The notes beneath the pieces were generated by a model. That model ran no database searches, was not told the DNA's origin, and saw only the letters and a list, made by a program, of their open reading frames with translations. From positions 1 through 64,000 of the forward strand of contig JAHJZX010000001.1 of assembly GCA_018826295.1 (NCBI GenBank): a DNA stretch of 64,000 bases, read 5' to 3'. Positions 27,490 to 35,543 of the stretch are shown here, piece after piece (the stretch's first letter is position 1; the number at the start of each line of letters is the position of its first letter). The translations under genes and the position numbers were made by a program. The DNA is from Gammaproteobacteria bacterium. Its GTDB lineage: Bacteria; Pseudomonadota; Gammaproteobacteria; Enterobacterales; Alteromonadaceae.

Positions 27490-28812
27490 ATGCGCCAACT
27501 GTTATCAAAAAGGAAGGTCTACACCAAGCTGTTCCTTTTTTTCTGTTTTATTGCTTTGGTTGGCCTGATTTCCGACAGCCTGTTGCTGGCATTGCTGATC
27601 TTTACCGTAGCGCTGTTACTGTGGCATTACCATCATTTGTTTTTAATGGACAAATGGTTGTGGCGTGACCGCAAACTGTCGCCGCCAATCAGCGAAGGCA
27701 TCTGGGGCCACCTGTTTGAAGGTATTTACTACCTGCAGCGGCGCGACCGGCGTAAGCGCCGCGAGCTGCGCAATGTGGTACGCCGCTTTCGTGATGGTGC
27801 CGAAGCCCTGCCTGAAGCCGTAGTGGTGCTGCGCGATGACTGGAGCATTATCTGGAGTAACAAACTGGCGCAAATTTTGGTGGGGTTGCGCTGGCCGGCC
27901 GACGAAGGCCAGCGGCTGGATAATCTAATTCGCCATCCGGAATTTTTGCAGTACATCAAAGCGACTAAATTTGAGCAGCCGTTGGTGTTGGCCTCGCCGG
28001 TAAATGACCAACTGACGCTCGAGTTTAATATTATGCCCTATGGCATTGAGCAGTACTTACTGATTGTGCGTGACATTACCCAGCTTAAACAACTGGAGCA
28101 AATCCGCAAAGACTTTGTCGCCAACGTATCACATGAGCTGCGTACGCCGCTTACCGTGTTGCAGGGCTATCTGGAAGTGATGGACGACGAACACCTGCCG
28201 GATAAAGCCATGTGGAAAAAAGCCCACAATGTCATGCTGGATCAAACCAAACGCATGGATGCTTTAGTGCAGCAGTTGCTAACCTTATCGCGTATTGAAG
28301 CCTCGGCCCGGGTGCAGTTTGACGACGAGGTAGATGTACCGCTGATGCTGGCGCAGCTGGAGCAGGAAGCGCAAACCGTAAACCGCGACAAGCAACATAA
28401 ACTGGTGTTTGATATAGATCCGTCATTAAAAGTGACCGGTGTGACTGAAGAGCTGCGCAGTGCTTTTTCTAATCTGGTGGTTAACGCCATTAAGTACACG
28501 CAAAATGGCGGCGATATTCACATCAGCTGGCAACGCCAGCATTTAAAAGCCGTGTTTTCTGTTAACGATAACGGCCCCGGCATAGCGCCGCAGCATGTTA
28601 AACGCTTAACCGAGCGCTTCTACCGGGTAGACGAAGCCCGTGCCCGCAACACCGGTGGCACTGGCCTGGGGTTGGCGATAGTGAAACATGTACTATCACG
28701 CCATAACAGCCGTTTAATGATCTTTAGCGAGCCGGGCAAAGGTAGCAGTTTCTCGTTCACCCTGCCGGCTGAGCTGGTACTGGGCAGTACGCCGAAGCGG
28801 TCACGCAGCTAA
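27490..28812 (+). CDS. phoR: Phosphate regulon sensor histidine kinase PhoR
   Basis: A 440-residue membrane kinase. Two N-terminal membrane helices (about residues 10–50) have almost no periplasmic loop. A charged linker and a PAS domain (LPEAVVVLRDDWSIIWSNKLAQ) follow, then the HisKA domain with phospho-accepting H215 in NVSHELRTPLTVLQGYLE. The ATPase domain has NLVVNAIKYT, DNGPGI and GTGLGLAIVKHVL. The layout matches E. coli PhoR, which senses phosphate through Pst and PhoU rather than a periplasmic sensor. It is in an operon with phoB. Its stop lies 3 bases from that of the convergent HDOD gene, with no terminator between. Confidence 0.97.
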   Translation: MRQLLSKRKVYTKLFLFFCFIALVGLISDSLLLALLIFTVALLLWHYHHLFLMDKWLWRDRKLSPPISEGIWGHLFEGIYYLQRRDRRKRRELRNVVRRFRDGAEALPEAVVVLRDDWSIIWSNKLAQILVGLRWPADEGQRLDNLIRHPEFLQYIKATKFEQPLVLASPVNDQLTLEFNIMPYGIEQYLLIVRDITQLKQLEQIRKDFVANVSHELRTPLTVLQGYLEVMDDEHLPDKAMWKKAHNVMLDQTKRMDALVQQLLTLSRIEASARVQFDDEVDVPLMLAQLEQEAQTVNRDKQHKLVFDIDPSLKVTGVTEELRSAFSNLVVNAIKYTQNGGDIHISWQRQHLKAVFSVNDNGPGIAPQHVKRLTERFYRVDEARARNTGGTGLGLAIVKHVLSRHNSRLMIFSEPGKGSSFSFTLPAELVLGSTPKRSRS

Positions 28813-28815
28813 GCT

Positions 28816-30267
28816 TTAGCGCGCTGCGTTCAGGCTCAGGCACATATTTAGCTGGTCGCACAGAAAGCAAAACTGGCGGTAGTCATCGTCATCAATGCTG
28901 TTACGCTGTTGCAAGCGCTGCGCACTGATAACGCCTATAACCTTGTCATGAATTTTCACTGCAGTCAGCGCCATAGCGCCGCGTTGCAGCAAGCTTTCAG
29001 TTTGTTCATCAATGTATTTGCGCCATTGTGGTTGCGTGGCATCGTTTACCAGCACAGCTTGCGCCTGGGTTACCACCAGGCTAAACAGGTTTTGCGCCGG
29101 CACTATGCTAACAGAGCGGCGGGCGGTGTTGGGTGCGCCGGCACTGTCATAGGCCGAACGCGATTCCAGCCGGCTTTTGTCAGCAGACAAGATCCAGAAG
29201 GCGCAGTTATCAAATGCAAAGATCGCCGCAGATTGTTGCAACATAGCACTGAGTAACTCACTGATATTGCCGCGGCGCATGGCTAATTGCTGCAGCTGTT
29301 GCATAAGTTGTAACACGGCGCTGTCACGGTTCAGAGGCTGCACCGGCGTGGCCAGATTTACAAAGTCGGCGTCGGTCGGCAGGGCGCGGATATGGCTTTG
29401 CAGTACATCGGCGCCATAGGAGTGCAGCATATTCAGCGCCAGATCGCGGCATTGTTTAATCCGCTCTTTAAGTTGCCGTGGCTCTATCTTCATCAGCCGG
29501 GCAATATCCTGCAGCAGCTTGTTAAAGGCGGCTTTATTTGGCGGTGGGGTATGGATGGCCGCGCTTAGCTGGTTTGCCAGACTAATAGTTTGCATTTCCA
29601 GCGTGCGGCTTTGTGGTTGATCCAATGCTTTTACCAGCAATTCACCCAGATTCCAGGTTCTGGCTAAGCTGGCGCTGAGTTCAGCAAAATTAATGCCGGT
29701 TTCTTCACGGCAATACTGGCTAAATTCCGTCTGTGGCAAGGCGCTGGCTTGACGGATCAGCTCGGCGCACAGCGGTGAGCCGCTGCTCCAGAACGCGGTT
29801 TCCCCGATATGGTATAGCATCGCTGCCAGGTACACTTCTTCTTTGGTATCTTCTTGGTGATCCGGCAGCATCATCCGCGCCAACAAGCCGGCATAAAACG
29901 CATTGGCCATCAACATCAGTAAGCGCTCGTACACCGGAGGCAGTAAATTTTTTGATTGCAGCAACGCATCAAGAATTTTCGAGGTAAGACAAATGTTTTT
30001 CACTGCCTGTATGCCCAGCACTATAGCCGCACGGGACACCGTGTTAACGCGGTTAACCGAGGCGTGATTAATAGTATTGGCGACCCGGAGCAGGCAGGAT
30101 GACAGCGCCTGATCATGCAAAATGGTCTGACTGAGCTGCGGAATGGATGACACATCGTCATTGGCAAACTTGTCCAAAGTACGCGCCATAGAGGTGATAG
30201 CGGGCAACTCGTGTTTCACCAGTAACTCGGTCCAGTGTGCTGCGGTCTGGCGCCGTATTTCTGCCAT
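28816..30267 (-). CDS. HDOD and GAF domain signalling protein
   Basis: A 483-residue cytoplasmic protein. The N-terminal half is an HDOD domain (about residues 10–210: LPAITSMARTLDKFANDD, LLRVANTINHA, RAAIVLGIQAVKNICL, LAAMLYHIGETAFW), a degenerate relative of HD hydrolases used in signalling. The C-terminal part (about 320–480) is a GAF-like sensor (ILSADKSRLESRSAYDSAG, VNDATQPQWRKYIDEQTESLLQRGAMALTAVKIHDKVIGVISAQR). HDOD-GAF proteins of this kind often act in c-di-GMP, motility or stress pathways; the partner here is unknown. It converges on phoR with 3 bp between the stops. Confidence 0.82.
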   Translation of the reverse strand: MAEIRRQTAAHWTELLVKHELPAITSMARTLDKFANDDVSSIPQLSQTILHDQALSSCLLRVANTINHASVNRVNTVSRAAIVLGIQAVKNICLTSKILDALLQSKNLLPPVYERLLMLMANAFYAGLLARMMLPDHQEDTKEEVYLAAMLYHIGETAFWSSGSPLCAELIRQASALPQTEFSQYCREETGINFAELSASLARTWNLGELLVKALDQPQSRTLEMQTISLANQLSAAIHTPPPNKAAFNKLLQDIARLMKIEPRQLKERIKQCRDLALNMLHSYGADVLQSHIRALPTDADFVNLATPVQPLNRDSAVLQLMQQLQQLAMRRGNISELLSAMLQQSAAIFAFDNCAFWILSADKSRLESRSAYDSAGAPNTARRSVSIVPAQNLFSLVVTQAQAVLVNDATQPQWRKYIDEQTESLLQRGAMALTAVKIHDKVIGVISAQRLQQRNSIDDDDYRQFCFLCDQLNMCLSLNAAR

Positions 30268-30663
30268 TGCTGTACTGCCATAATTCAGGTTTTCACTGCT
30301 AGATCATAGTGCAATACCGCTTAAATGCGAATGTAGCAACATTGTAACTTGTTGTATTAACAGCAAAACCTAATTCAGCAACGGGTTGCACTCAGCCATA
30401 GCGGGCTGCGTCAAGGTTGCCGGCCAGAGCGCTGTCAGCGCCAGTGCGGCAAAGACATAATTTAAGCTGGTGGTGGCTAAATGCTGCTGAAATGTGTCTT
30501 TATGTCTGCCGGTGTAAATGGATGTATTTTAAAGGCTGCCTTTGCGTGAAACTATTTCTATCGCGTTGCTTTTGCTGGCATTTGCAGCTTTTTTGACCAT
30601 ACTTGGTCAGGCTTTTCCAGCGCGCTATTGGCGTAATAACAGAGCAAAGCAACTCAGGTCATT
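30268..30663. other. Divergent intergenic region
   Basis: 396 bp between the HDOD gene and the CadC-like gene, which point away from each other. I see no RNA gene, Pho box or strong palindrome. A TTG-started frame at 30542 begins with a hydrophobic stretch but runs through the CadC-like gene in another frame and is not credible. Confidence 0.5.
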
Positions 30664-33075
30664 GTGGATAATCAGGGACTTTTTACCGCACCACCGGCTG
30701 CAGATAACACAGTGCTGTCACTTGCCGCACTGCATGCTGGTTTTTGTCTTGGTGAGGTTACGGTACTACCGGCTCAGGGCTTTGTGGTGGTGCACGGTGA
30801 GCACCGCCATGTGTCTGCCAAAGCGCTGGAGTTACTGCTGCAACTGGCAGTGCAGGCGCAAAATATTGTCAGTCAGCAGCATTTGCTTACCGCTGTTTGG
30901 GGGGATGCCAATGCAGCCAAGGTTAATCTTACCCATGCTATTAGTGAACTGCGCCATGTGCTGGGCGATGCTAAAAGCTGTCCGGTATTTATTCAGACTT
31001 TGCCCCGGCGCGGTTACCGTCTTTTAATGCAACCAGGCCCACTTCACAAAGCGGCCGGCCTGGCGCCATTGGTCGAGCGGCGTGGCCGTGGTGGTGCGGC
31101 GACGGCAAAACATCGCTTCTGGTTAATTTCGCTATTTCGTGGCAGTCGTTTGTTCAGTGTCAGCGTGGCGTTTTTGGTCAGTGTCTGGTTATTTATTCAG
31201 GTAATGGCCATTACTTTTCCACTGCTTAATATTTCAGCCACCGGCATGAAACTCACATTATTGATCCTGCTGATTGTGTTCCCGTTGGTGTTACTGATCA
31301 CCTGGATAGTAGATTTGCGTGAGCGAAAAAAACGCCTGGCACAATCTGATCATCCGGACAAGCAACGTTACTGGCGCCGGCAATTGCTGCTTGAGCTTGG
31401 CTTTTTGTTGTTGTCTTTTAGTGCTGTTGCTTTGCTGGCGCACTCGGTTAAATCGGCCATGGAGGCAGATGTAGCGGGGCAGGGCCAGGCTGCAGTAGCG
31501 CCGGCAGAAAGCGCCGTTATTGCTAATGCGGTGGCTGTTATGCGATTTCAGTTAACTGCCGGCAGCGAGATTGAAGATTATCTGTTGGAGGGTATCCGGC
31601 AGGAATTGTTGTATTCACTGACCCAACTTAATCAGTTTCCGGTATTGGCCGATCGGGCCATGCAGAGCATTGCTGACAACAATAATTATCAGCAACTTGC
31701 CGCTCAGCTGCGGGTAGAGTTTTTGGTTGAAGGCCGGCTTAGTACTACTGCAGACCAACTACAACTGGAAATTTCAGTGATTGAGGCCGCTACCGGTGTG
31801 CGGCGCTGGTCAAACCGGCTTAGTCATAACCGGCAAGCGTTACCGGCGCTGCAGCAAGAACTACACCGTCAGGTACAAAACGCGTTTGCCCTGTTATTAC
31901 CGCACAACGGGCCGGCTTATGCCGGCGCAGAATATCGTATTACCGACAATTTCGCCGCTTTTGATGCTTATATGCAGGCGCAGCAACGTTTAAAAAAATT
32001 TGATGACATTGCCAGTTTAGACCAAGCTGAACAGCTGTTGTTACTAGCGCTGCAAGCCGATCCTGATTTTGCGCTGGCGTCTGCTGCATTATGTAAAGTC
32101 CATCTTGATAAATATATGGTCAGTCGCAGCGTGACCGAGTTCGAGCTGGCCCGACAGGCGTGCCAGCATGCTGGCGGTCTGCAGGTTAATCAGGCGCAGG
32201 TTGCGGCGATCCTCGGCGACCTTTACCGTGTTAGCGGGCAATATCCCGAAGCCATGGCCCGCTATGAGCAGGCGCTGGCGTTAAATCCGCGTTGGGTTGA
32301 TGCGCTGAGCGGCAAAGCCTTAGTACTTAAAGCCAGTGGCAATAGCAGTGAGGCAGAACAGCAATTTAAACGGGCCATAGAGCTGGAGCCCGGCTACTGG
32401 CAAAATTACATGTTGTACGGCGGCTTTTTATATGAAGCCGGTCAATTCAGCGCCGCAGCACGCCACTTTGAGCGTGCCGCGCAACTGAAACCCGCTAGTA
32501 CTGAGGTGTTAAACAGCCTGGCTGCGGCCTGGTTTTTTAGCGGCCAGTTCGAACAGGCTATTCTGGCCTGGCAGCAGGTAGTGGAATTATCGCCGGTCGC
32601 GCAATCATTCTCTAATCTGGGTACTGCGCATTACTTCAATGCTGATTATCAGCGTGCAGAGCAGCGCTATCGGCAGGCTTTAAGCAACAGCGGCGATGAT
32701 TACACTATCTGGACTAATCTTGCCGATGTTTTGGCTGTGCAAGCTGGCCGCCGGCACGACGCCTTGCCGCTGTATCAGCAGGCGTTACAACTGGCGCAGA
32801 GTAATCTGGTGGTGGACGCCCAGGCGCCGGCGTTGTTGTCACAAATCAGCCGCTTGCAATCTGAGTTACAGCAATGTGAAGCAGCACTGCAAACCGAGCT
32901 GCAGGTACAGGCCGCCAATCAGGCCGATTTTTATGTGTTTTACGATCTGGCGATTGCCAACTTCAATTGTGCGCGCAGCGAACAAGGTAGTGCTTATGTG
33001 CGACAAGCTATCAGTCTGGGGTATCCGTCTGAGCTGGTGGCAGTTGATCCCAAAATTCCTCCGGCTGGCTATTAG
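30664..33075 (+). CDS. CadC/ToxR-like membrane regulator with TPR repeats
   Basis: An 803-residue protein. An OmpR-type winged-helix DNA-binding domain is at about residues 24–115 (VSAKALELLLQLAVQAQNIVSQQHLLTAVWG, ISELRHVLGD, IQTLPRRGYRLL). Three membrane helices lie at about 157–265, the last two flanking a basic loop (DLRERKKRLAQSDH). The region at about 285–400 resembles the TolB-like N-terminal domain of adenylate-cyclase-associated regulators (VAVMRF and ADRAMQSIADN). At least six tetratricopeptide repeats follow to the end (about 440–740). It probably binds DNA from the membrane and senses through the TPR part. The GTG at 30664 has CAGG 5–6 bp upstream. A Cys-rich secreted protein follows in the same direction and may be its target. 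Confidence 0.85.
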   Translation: MDNQGLFTAPPAADNTVLSLAALHAGFCLGEVTVLPAQGFVVVHGEHRHVSAKALELLLQLAVQAQNIVSQQHLLTAVWGDANAAKVNLTHAISELRHVLGDAKSCPVFIQTLPRRGYRLLMQPGPLHKAAGLAPLVERRGRGGAATAKHRFWLISLFRGSRLFSVSVAFLVSVWLFIQVMAITFPLLNISATGMKLTLLILLIVFPLVLLITWIVDLRERKKRLAQSDHPDKQRYWRRQLLLELGFLLLSFSAVALLAHSVKSAMEADVAGQGQAAVAPAESAVIANAVAVMRFQLTAGSEIEDYLLEGIRQELLYSLTQLNQFPVLADRAMQSIADNNNYQQLAAQLRVEFLVEGRLSTTADQLQLEISVIEAATGVRRWSNRLSHNRQALPALQQELHRQVQNAFALLLPHNGPAYAGAEYRITDNFAAFDAYMQAQQRLKKFDDIASLDQAEQLLLLALQADPDFALASAALCKVHLDKYMVSRSVTEFELARQACQHAGGLQVNQAQVAAILGDLYRVSGQYPEAMARYEQALALNPRWVDALSGKALVLKASGNSSEAEQQFKRAIELEPGYWQNYMLYGGFLYEAGQFSAAARHFERAAQLKPASTEVLNSLAAAWFFSGQFEQAILAWQQVVELSPVAQSFSNLGTAHYFNADYQRAEQRYRQALSNSGDDYTIWTNLADVLAVQAGRRHDALPLYQQALQLAQSNLVVDAQAPALLSQISRLQSELQQCEAALQTELQVQAANQADFYVFYDLAIANFNCARSEQGSAYVRQAISLGYPSELVAVDPKIPPAGY

Positions 33076-33083
33076 CCAGCCGG
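33061..33083 (+). other. Hairpin across the CadC-like stop codon
   Basis: CCGGCTGGC (33061–33069) pairs with GCCAGCCGG (33075–33083) around TATTA, and the stop TAG (33073–33075) lies in the loop and arm. There is no T run, so it may limit readthrough or protect the transcript end. Confidence 0.6.
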
Positions 33084-33125
33084 AATAAGAAAGTTGTATA
33101 CCTATCATTAAAAAGGAGTTTTACA

Positions 33126-33551
33126 ATGAAATTATACCTACTGATGCTGAGTTTATGTTGGTCCGGCCTGATTTGGGCAGCAGATAAAGACCAGACGCTG
33201 ACCATAGTGTCAGAGCTGGTAGATGGCAAGCACTGCATTAAAGAGATTGCCGTGCCGGCGGACGACAATTGTAAGCAAACGGACGGCAGTCGTGATAAAT
33301 GTGACGGTATAAAAAACTGCGTCTGTGGCAAAGCCGATAAGCATATTGAATGGCAAAGTGCCGATATAACTAACTATACGGTGTATTTTTATGCTGCGTC
33401 GCCGTTTAAGGACAATTGTAAATTAACCTCAAACAACAGAGGTAAACTAAAATGCCGCATAAAAGCCGACGCCGAAGGTAGTTACGACTATGGTGTGAAG
33501 GTGCCAGGCTGCGCCGATTTTGATCCGCGTATTATTGTGAAACAAAATTAA
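33126..33551 (+). CDS. Small cysteine-rich secreted protein of unknown function
   Basis: 141 residues. A signal peptide (MKLYLLMLSLCWSGLIWA, cut before ADKDQ) is followed by about 123 mature residues with eight cysteines (in KHC, DNC, DKC, KNCVCG, DNC, LKC and PGC contexts), enough for four disulfides. It is rich in lysine and aspartate. No family is recognised. The ribosome site AAAAGGAG lies 7 bp before the ATG. It starts 50 bp after the CadC-like regulator, beyond a hairpin, so it may be cotranscribed. A periplasmic, surface or secreted role is all that can be said. Confidence 0.7.
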   Translation: MKLYLLMLSLCWSGLIWAADKDQTLTIVSELVDGKHCIKEIAVPADDNCKQTDGSRDKCDGIKNCVCGKADKHIEWQSADITNYTVYFYAASPFKDNCKLTSNNRGKLKCRIKADAEGSYDYGVKVPGCADFDPRIIVKQN

Positions 33552-33579
33552 TTATCGCCAGCATGACAGCGGGCAGAAG

Positions 33580-34353
33580 CTAGGGCGTTGACCCGCTGTC
33601 GGCGTATGGAAAGCGTGCTTCCAGCACTTGGCGGGCGTGGCCAATGTTCAACCAGAATTGCTCTACCAACTGCTGATTTTGCTGATAATACTGCTGATTA
33701 AAAACTAAAAACCATTTTTCAATCAACAGGTTATCGCTGCTGGCGGCAATTTTATCTTCAAGCCCAAGCTGGCGCAGGTGATGGCTGCCAATAAAGCGCT
33801 CGACGCTATAGCCATCCAGCTTGCCATCGGCAACCATTCGCAGGCCTTCGTCCAGCTTGAATTTGTAGGGACTAAGCCAGCCTTTATGTAGTAGCCAGCG
33901 TTCGACGATATAACCCAGCGGCGCACTGATACCAAACTGCGGTTGATATTTTGCTTTTACAAAAGATTTAGTGATTGGATGAAAAACCGGATATTGTGCC
34001 TGCCACAAATAGCGTTCTGATTGTTCAGTACCACTTTGCGGATCGGGAAAACGGAACTCCAGAGCCCGCTGCGGCGACCAAATCATCGCCAGTGTGGCAT
34101 TGAGCTTATTCTCTTGTACCATTTTTTGGCATCTTAGCCACGGCGCTTGCTGAAATTGCAGGGTAATGTCCAAAGGTGCTGCCGCAGCTTCTAACATATC
34201 AACCAGTAAACCGGCTGGCTGGTCGCCGTCACTGCCGGCACTGATAAACGGCGACATGCCATAGCCCTCATAGCATACCGAAACCAGGGTTTTTGCCTGG
34301 CTAATCCAAGGTGTTGCCACTAACAGCAATGCAAATACTGCACAGAATCTCAT
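33580..34353 (-). CDS. Periplasmic substrate-binding protein, family 3 type
   Basis: 257 residues with signal peptide MRFCAVFALLLVATPWISQA. The mature protein has the pattern of family 3 extracellular solute-binding proteins (PBPb/HisJ fold): VCYEGYGMSPFIS, GLLVDMLEAAAAPLDITLQFQQAPWLRCQKMV and LEFRFPDPQ. No ABC permease or ATPase lies nearby, so it may be an orphan binding or sensory protein, as is common for such genes in Alteromonadales. It points away from the LytTR gene, with a 249-bp region holding two palindromes between them. Confidence 0.78.
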   Translation of the reverse strand: MRFCAVFALLLVATPWISQAKTLVSVCYEGYGMSPFISAGSDGDQPAGLLVDMLEAAAAPLDITLQFQQAPWLRCQKMVQENKLNATLAMIWSPQRALEFRFPDPQSGTEQSERYLWQAQYPVFHPITKSFVKAKYQPQFGISAPLGYIVERWLLHKGWLSPYKFKLDEGLRMVADGKLDGYSVERFIGSHHLRQLGLEDKIAASSDNLLIEKWFLVFNQQYYQQNQQLVEQFWLNIGHARQVLEARFPYADSGSTP

Positions 34354-34427
34354 AACAACCAGCCGGTTAAGTCAGGCCATCAACAGTGGCAGCCCGGTTT
34401 TAAAATCAGTTTAACTGGGCTAAGTAT

Positions 34428-34445
34428 TGTTGCCAGTTGGCAACA
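34428..34445. promoter_or_regulatory. 18-bp palindrome in divergent region
   Basis: TGTTGCCA-GT-TGGCAACA is a perfect palindrome between the binding-protein gene and the LytTR gene, a candidate operator or RNA hairpin. The protein that would bind it is unknown. Confidence 0.5.
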
Positions 34446-34473
34446 GCGCAACAAAAAGCGACCATTGCCGTAG

Positions 34474-34489
34474 CAGTGTAATAGCACTG
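34474..34489. promoter_or_regulatory. Second inverted repeat in divergent region
   Basis: CAGTG-TAATAG-CACTG lies 28 bp after the first palindrome. The 16-bp spread suits a dimeric regulator site, but only the symmetry is visible. Confidence 0.4.
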
Positions 34490-34602
34490 TTGCAGCTTAA
34501 ACTTTGTTTTAACAATGCTGCGCAATTAAGTAATATAGCCCGCTGCAAACAGGCCCTTGATAGATTTGGGCTTGAGACAGCTAATTGGGATCTAGAGGCG
34601 CA

Positions 34603-35379
34603 ATGGACAAACAACGTCGTCAGGAGTGGTTGGTAGCCTTACTCGGCTGGAGTGGGGTGATCTTATTTTTAACCGTGATAGATAAGCTGTATGATCTGTG
34701 GGTACCTGAGCGCGACAAGCTCAATAATCATCCACTCTGGGCATTGCAAGAGTGGGGACTATGGTATTTGCTGACGCCGTTGTTGTTTCGGATGCTAAGC
34801 CAGTCTGTCGCAACAAGGGCTCTGGTAAAGCAGCGTTATGCACTGATTTGCTCTGTCACAGCCGTAAATGCTTTGATATATCAGTCAATATTTGACCTGT
34901 TTGTTTTTAACGACAGTATCGCCTATAGCCTGTTGTATTTTGCGCCCTTGTATCCGGTGGTGATTTTTATCAATGTGTTTATTTGGCAACGATATCTGGC
35001 TGTGCCAACAGTGCAACCGGTACCGGCACTGGCAGATAGCAGGGCGGAGCGAATGCTGACTATCGAACAGTCTGACGGTGCTATGCAGCTTTGCTTCGAC
35101 GATATTATTCAAATCAACTCTGCCAGTAATTATGTCGAAGTGTGCACGGCCGAGCGTAGCTGGCTAAAGCGTACCACGCTAAAAGATATCGAAAGCCAGT
35201 TACCACAGCAGATGTTTATTCGCACCCATCGTGCCCATCTGGTCAATGTGCAGCATATCGCCCGTGTCAGGCTAAAATCTTCCGGCAGTGGCTATGTTGA
35301 GCTTAAAAGCGGCCGGGTAGTTGCGCTTAGTAAAGCGCATAAACAGGCGGTCAGGGCCCGTTTGCAAAGCGCCGCTTAA
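34603..35379 (+). CDS. Membrane LytTR-family transcriptional regulator
   Basis: 258 residues. About four membrane helices (WLVALLGWSGVILFLTVI, then two around residues 50–95, and LLYFAPLYPVVIFINVFIW) precede a LytTR DNA-binding domain at about 155–255 (CFDDIIQINSASNYVEVCTAE, MFIRTHRAHLVNVQHIARV). It has no receiver domain, so it would act directly from the membrane rather than through a kinase. The ATG at 34603 has AGAGG about 5 bp upstream; an in-frame TTG at 34585 lacks one. A small TonB-dependent receptor follows after about 165 bp and is a natural candidate target. Confidence 0.85.
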   Translation: MDKQRRQEWLVALLGWSGVILFLTVIDKLYDLWVPERDKLNNHPLWALQEWGLWYLLTPLLFRMLSQSVATRALVKQRYALICSVTAVNALIYQSIFDLFVFNDSIAYSLLYFAPLYPVVIFINVFIWQRYLAVPTVQPVPALADSRAERMLTIEQSDGAMQLCFDDIIQINSASNYVEVCTAERSWLKRTTLKDIESQLPQQMFIRTHRAHLVNVQHIARVRLKSSGSGYVELKSGRVVALSKAHKQAVRARLQSAA

Positions 35380-35543
35380 ACTGCGGCCATTTTAGCTTTA
35401 ATCCGTTCATCCCAAAGCCGGTTGCTGATTGTACCGTCGTTGGTCCATTCGTCCCTAAGCCTTACCAGTCAACACTCTGGCCTTGAGTGAGCTATAACGA
35501 TTTACTCTAATAGCGCCATTTGCAGCAAAACAACAGAGAGCTT

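Noticed and set aside
30542-31027. TTG-started frame with a hydrophobic N-terminus before the CadC-like gene
   Set aside because: It runs out of frame through the winged-helix domain, which is clearly real, and its later part shows no protein-like pattern.
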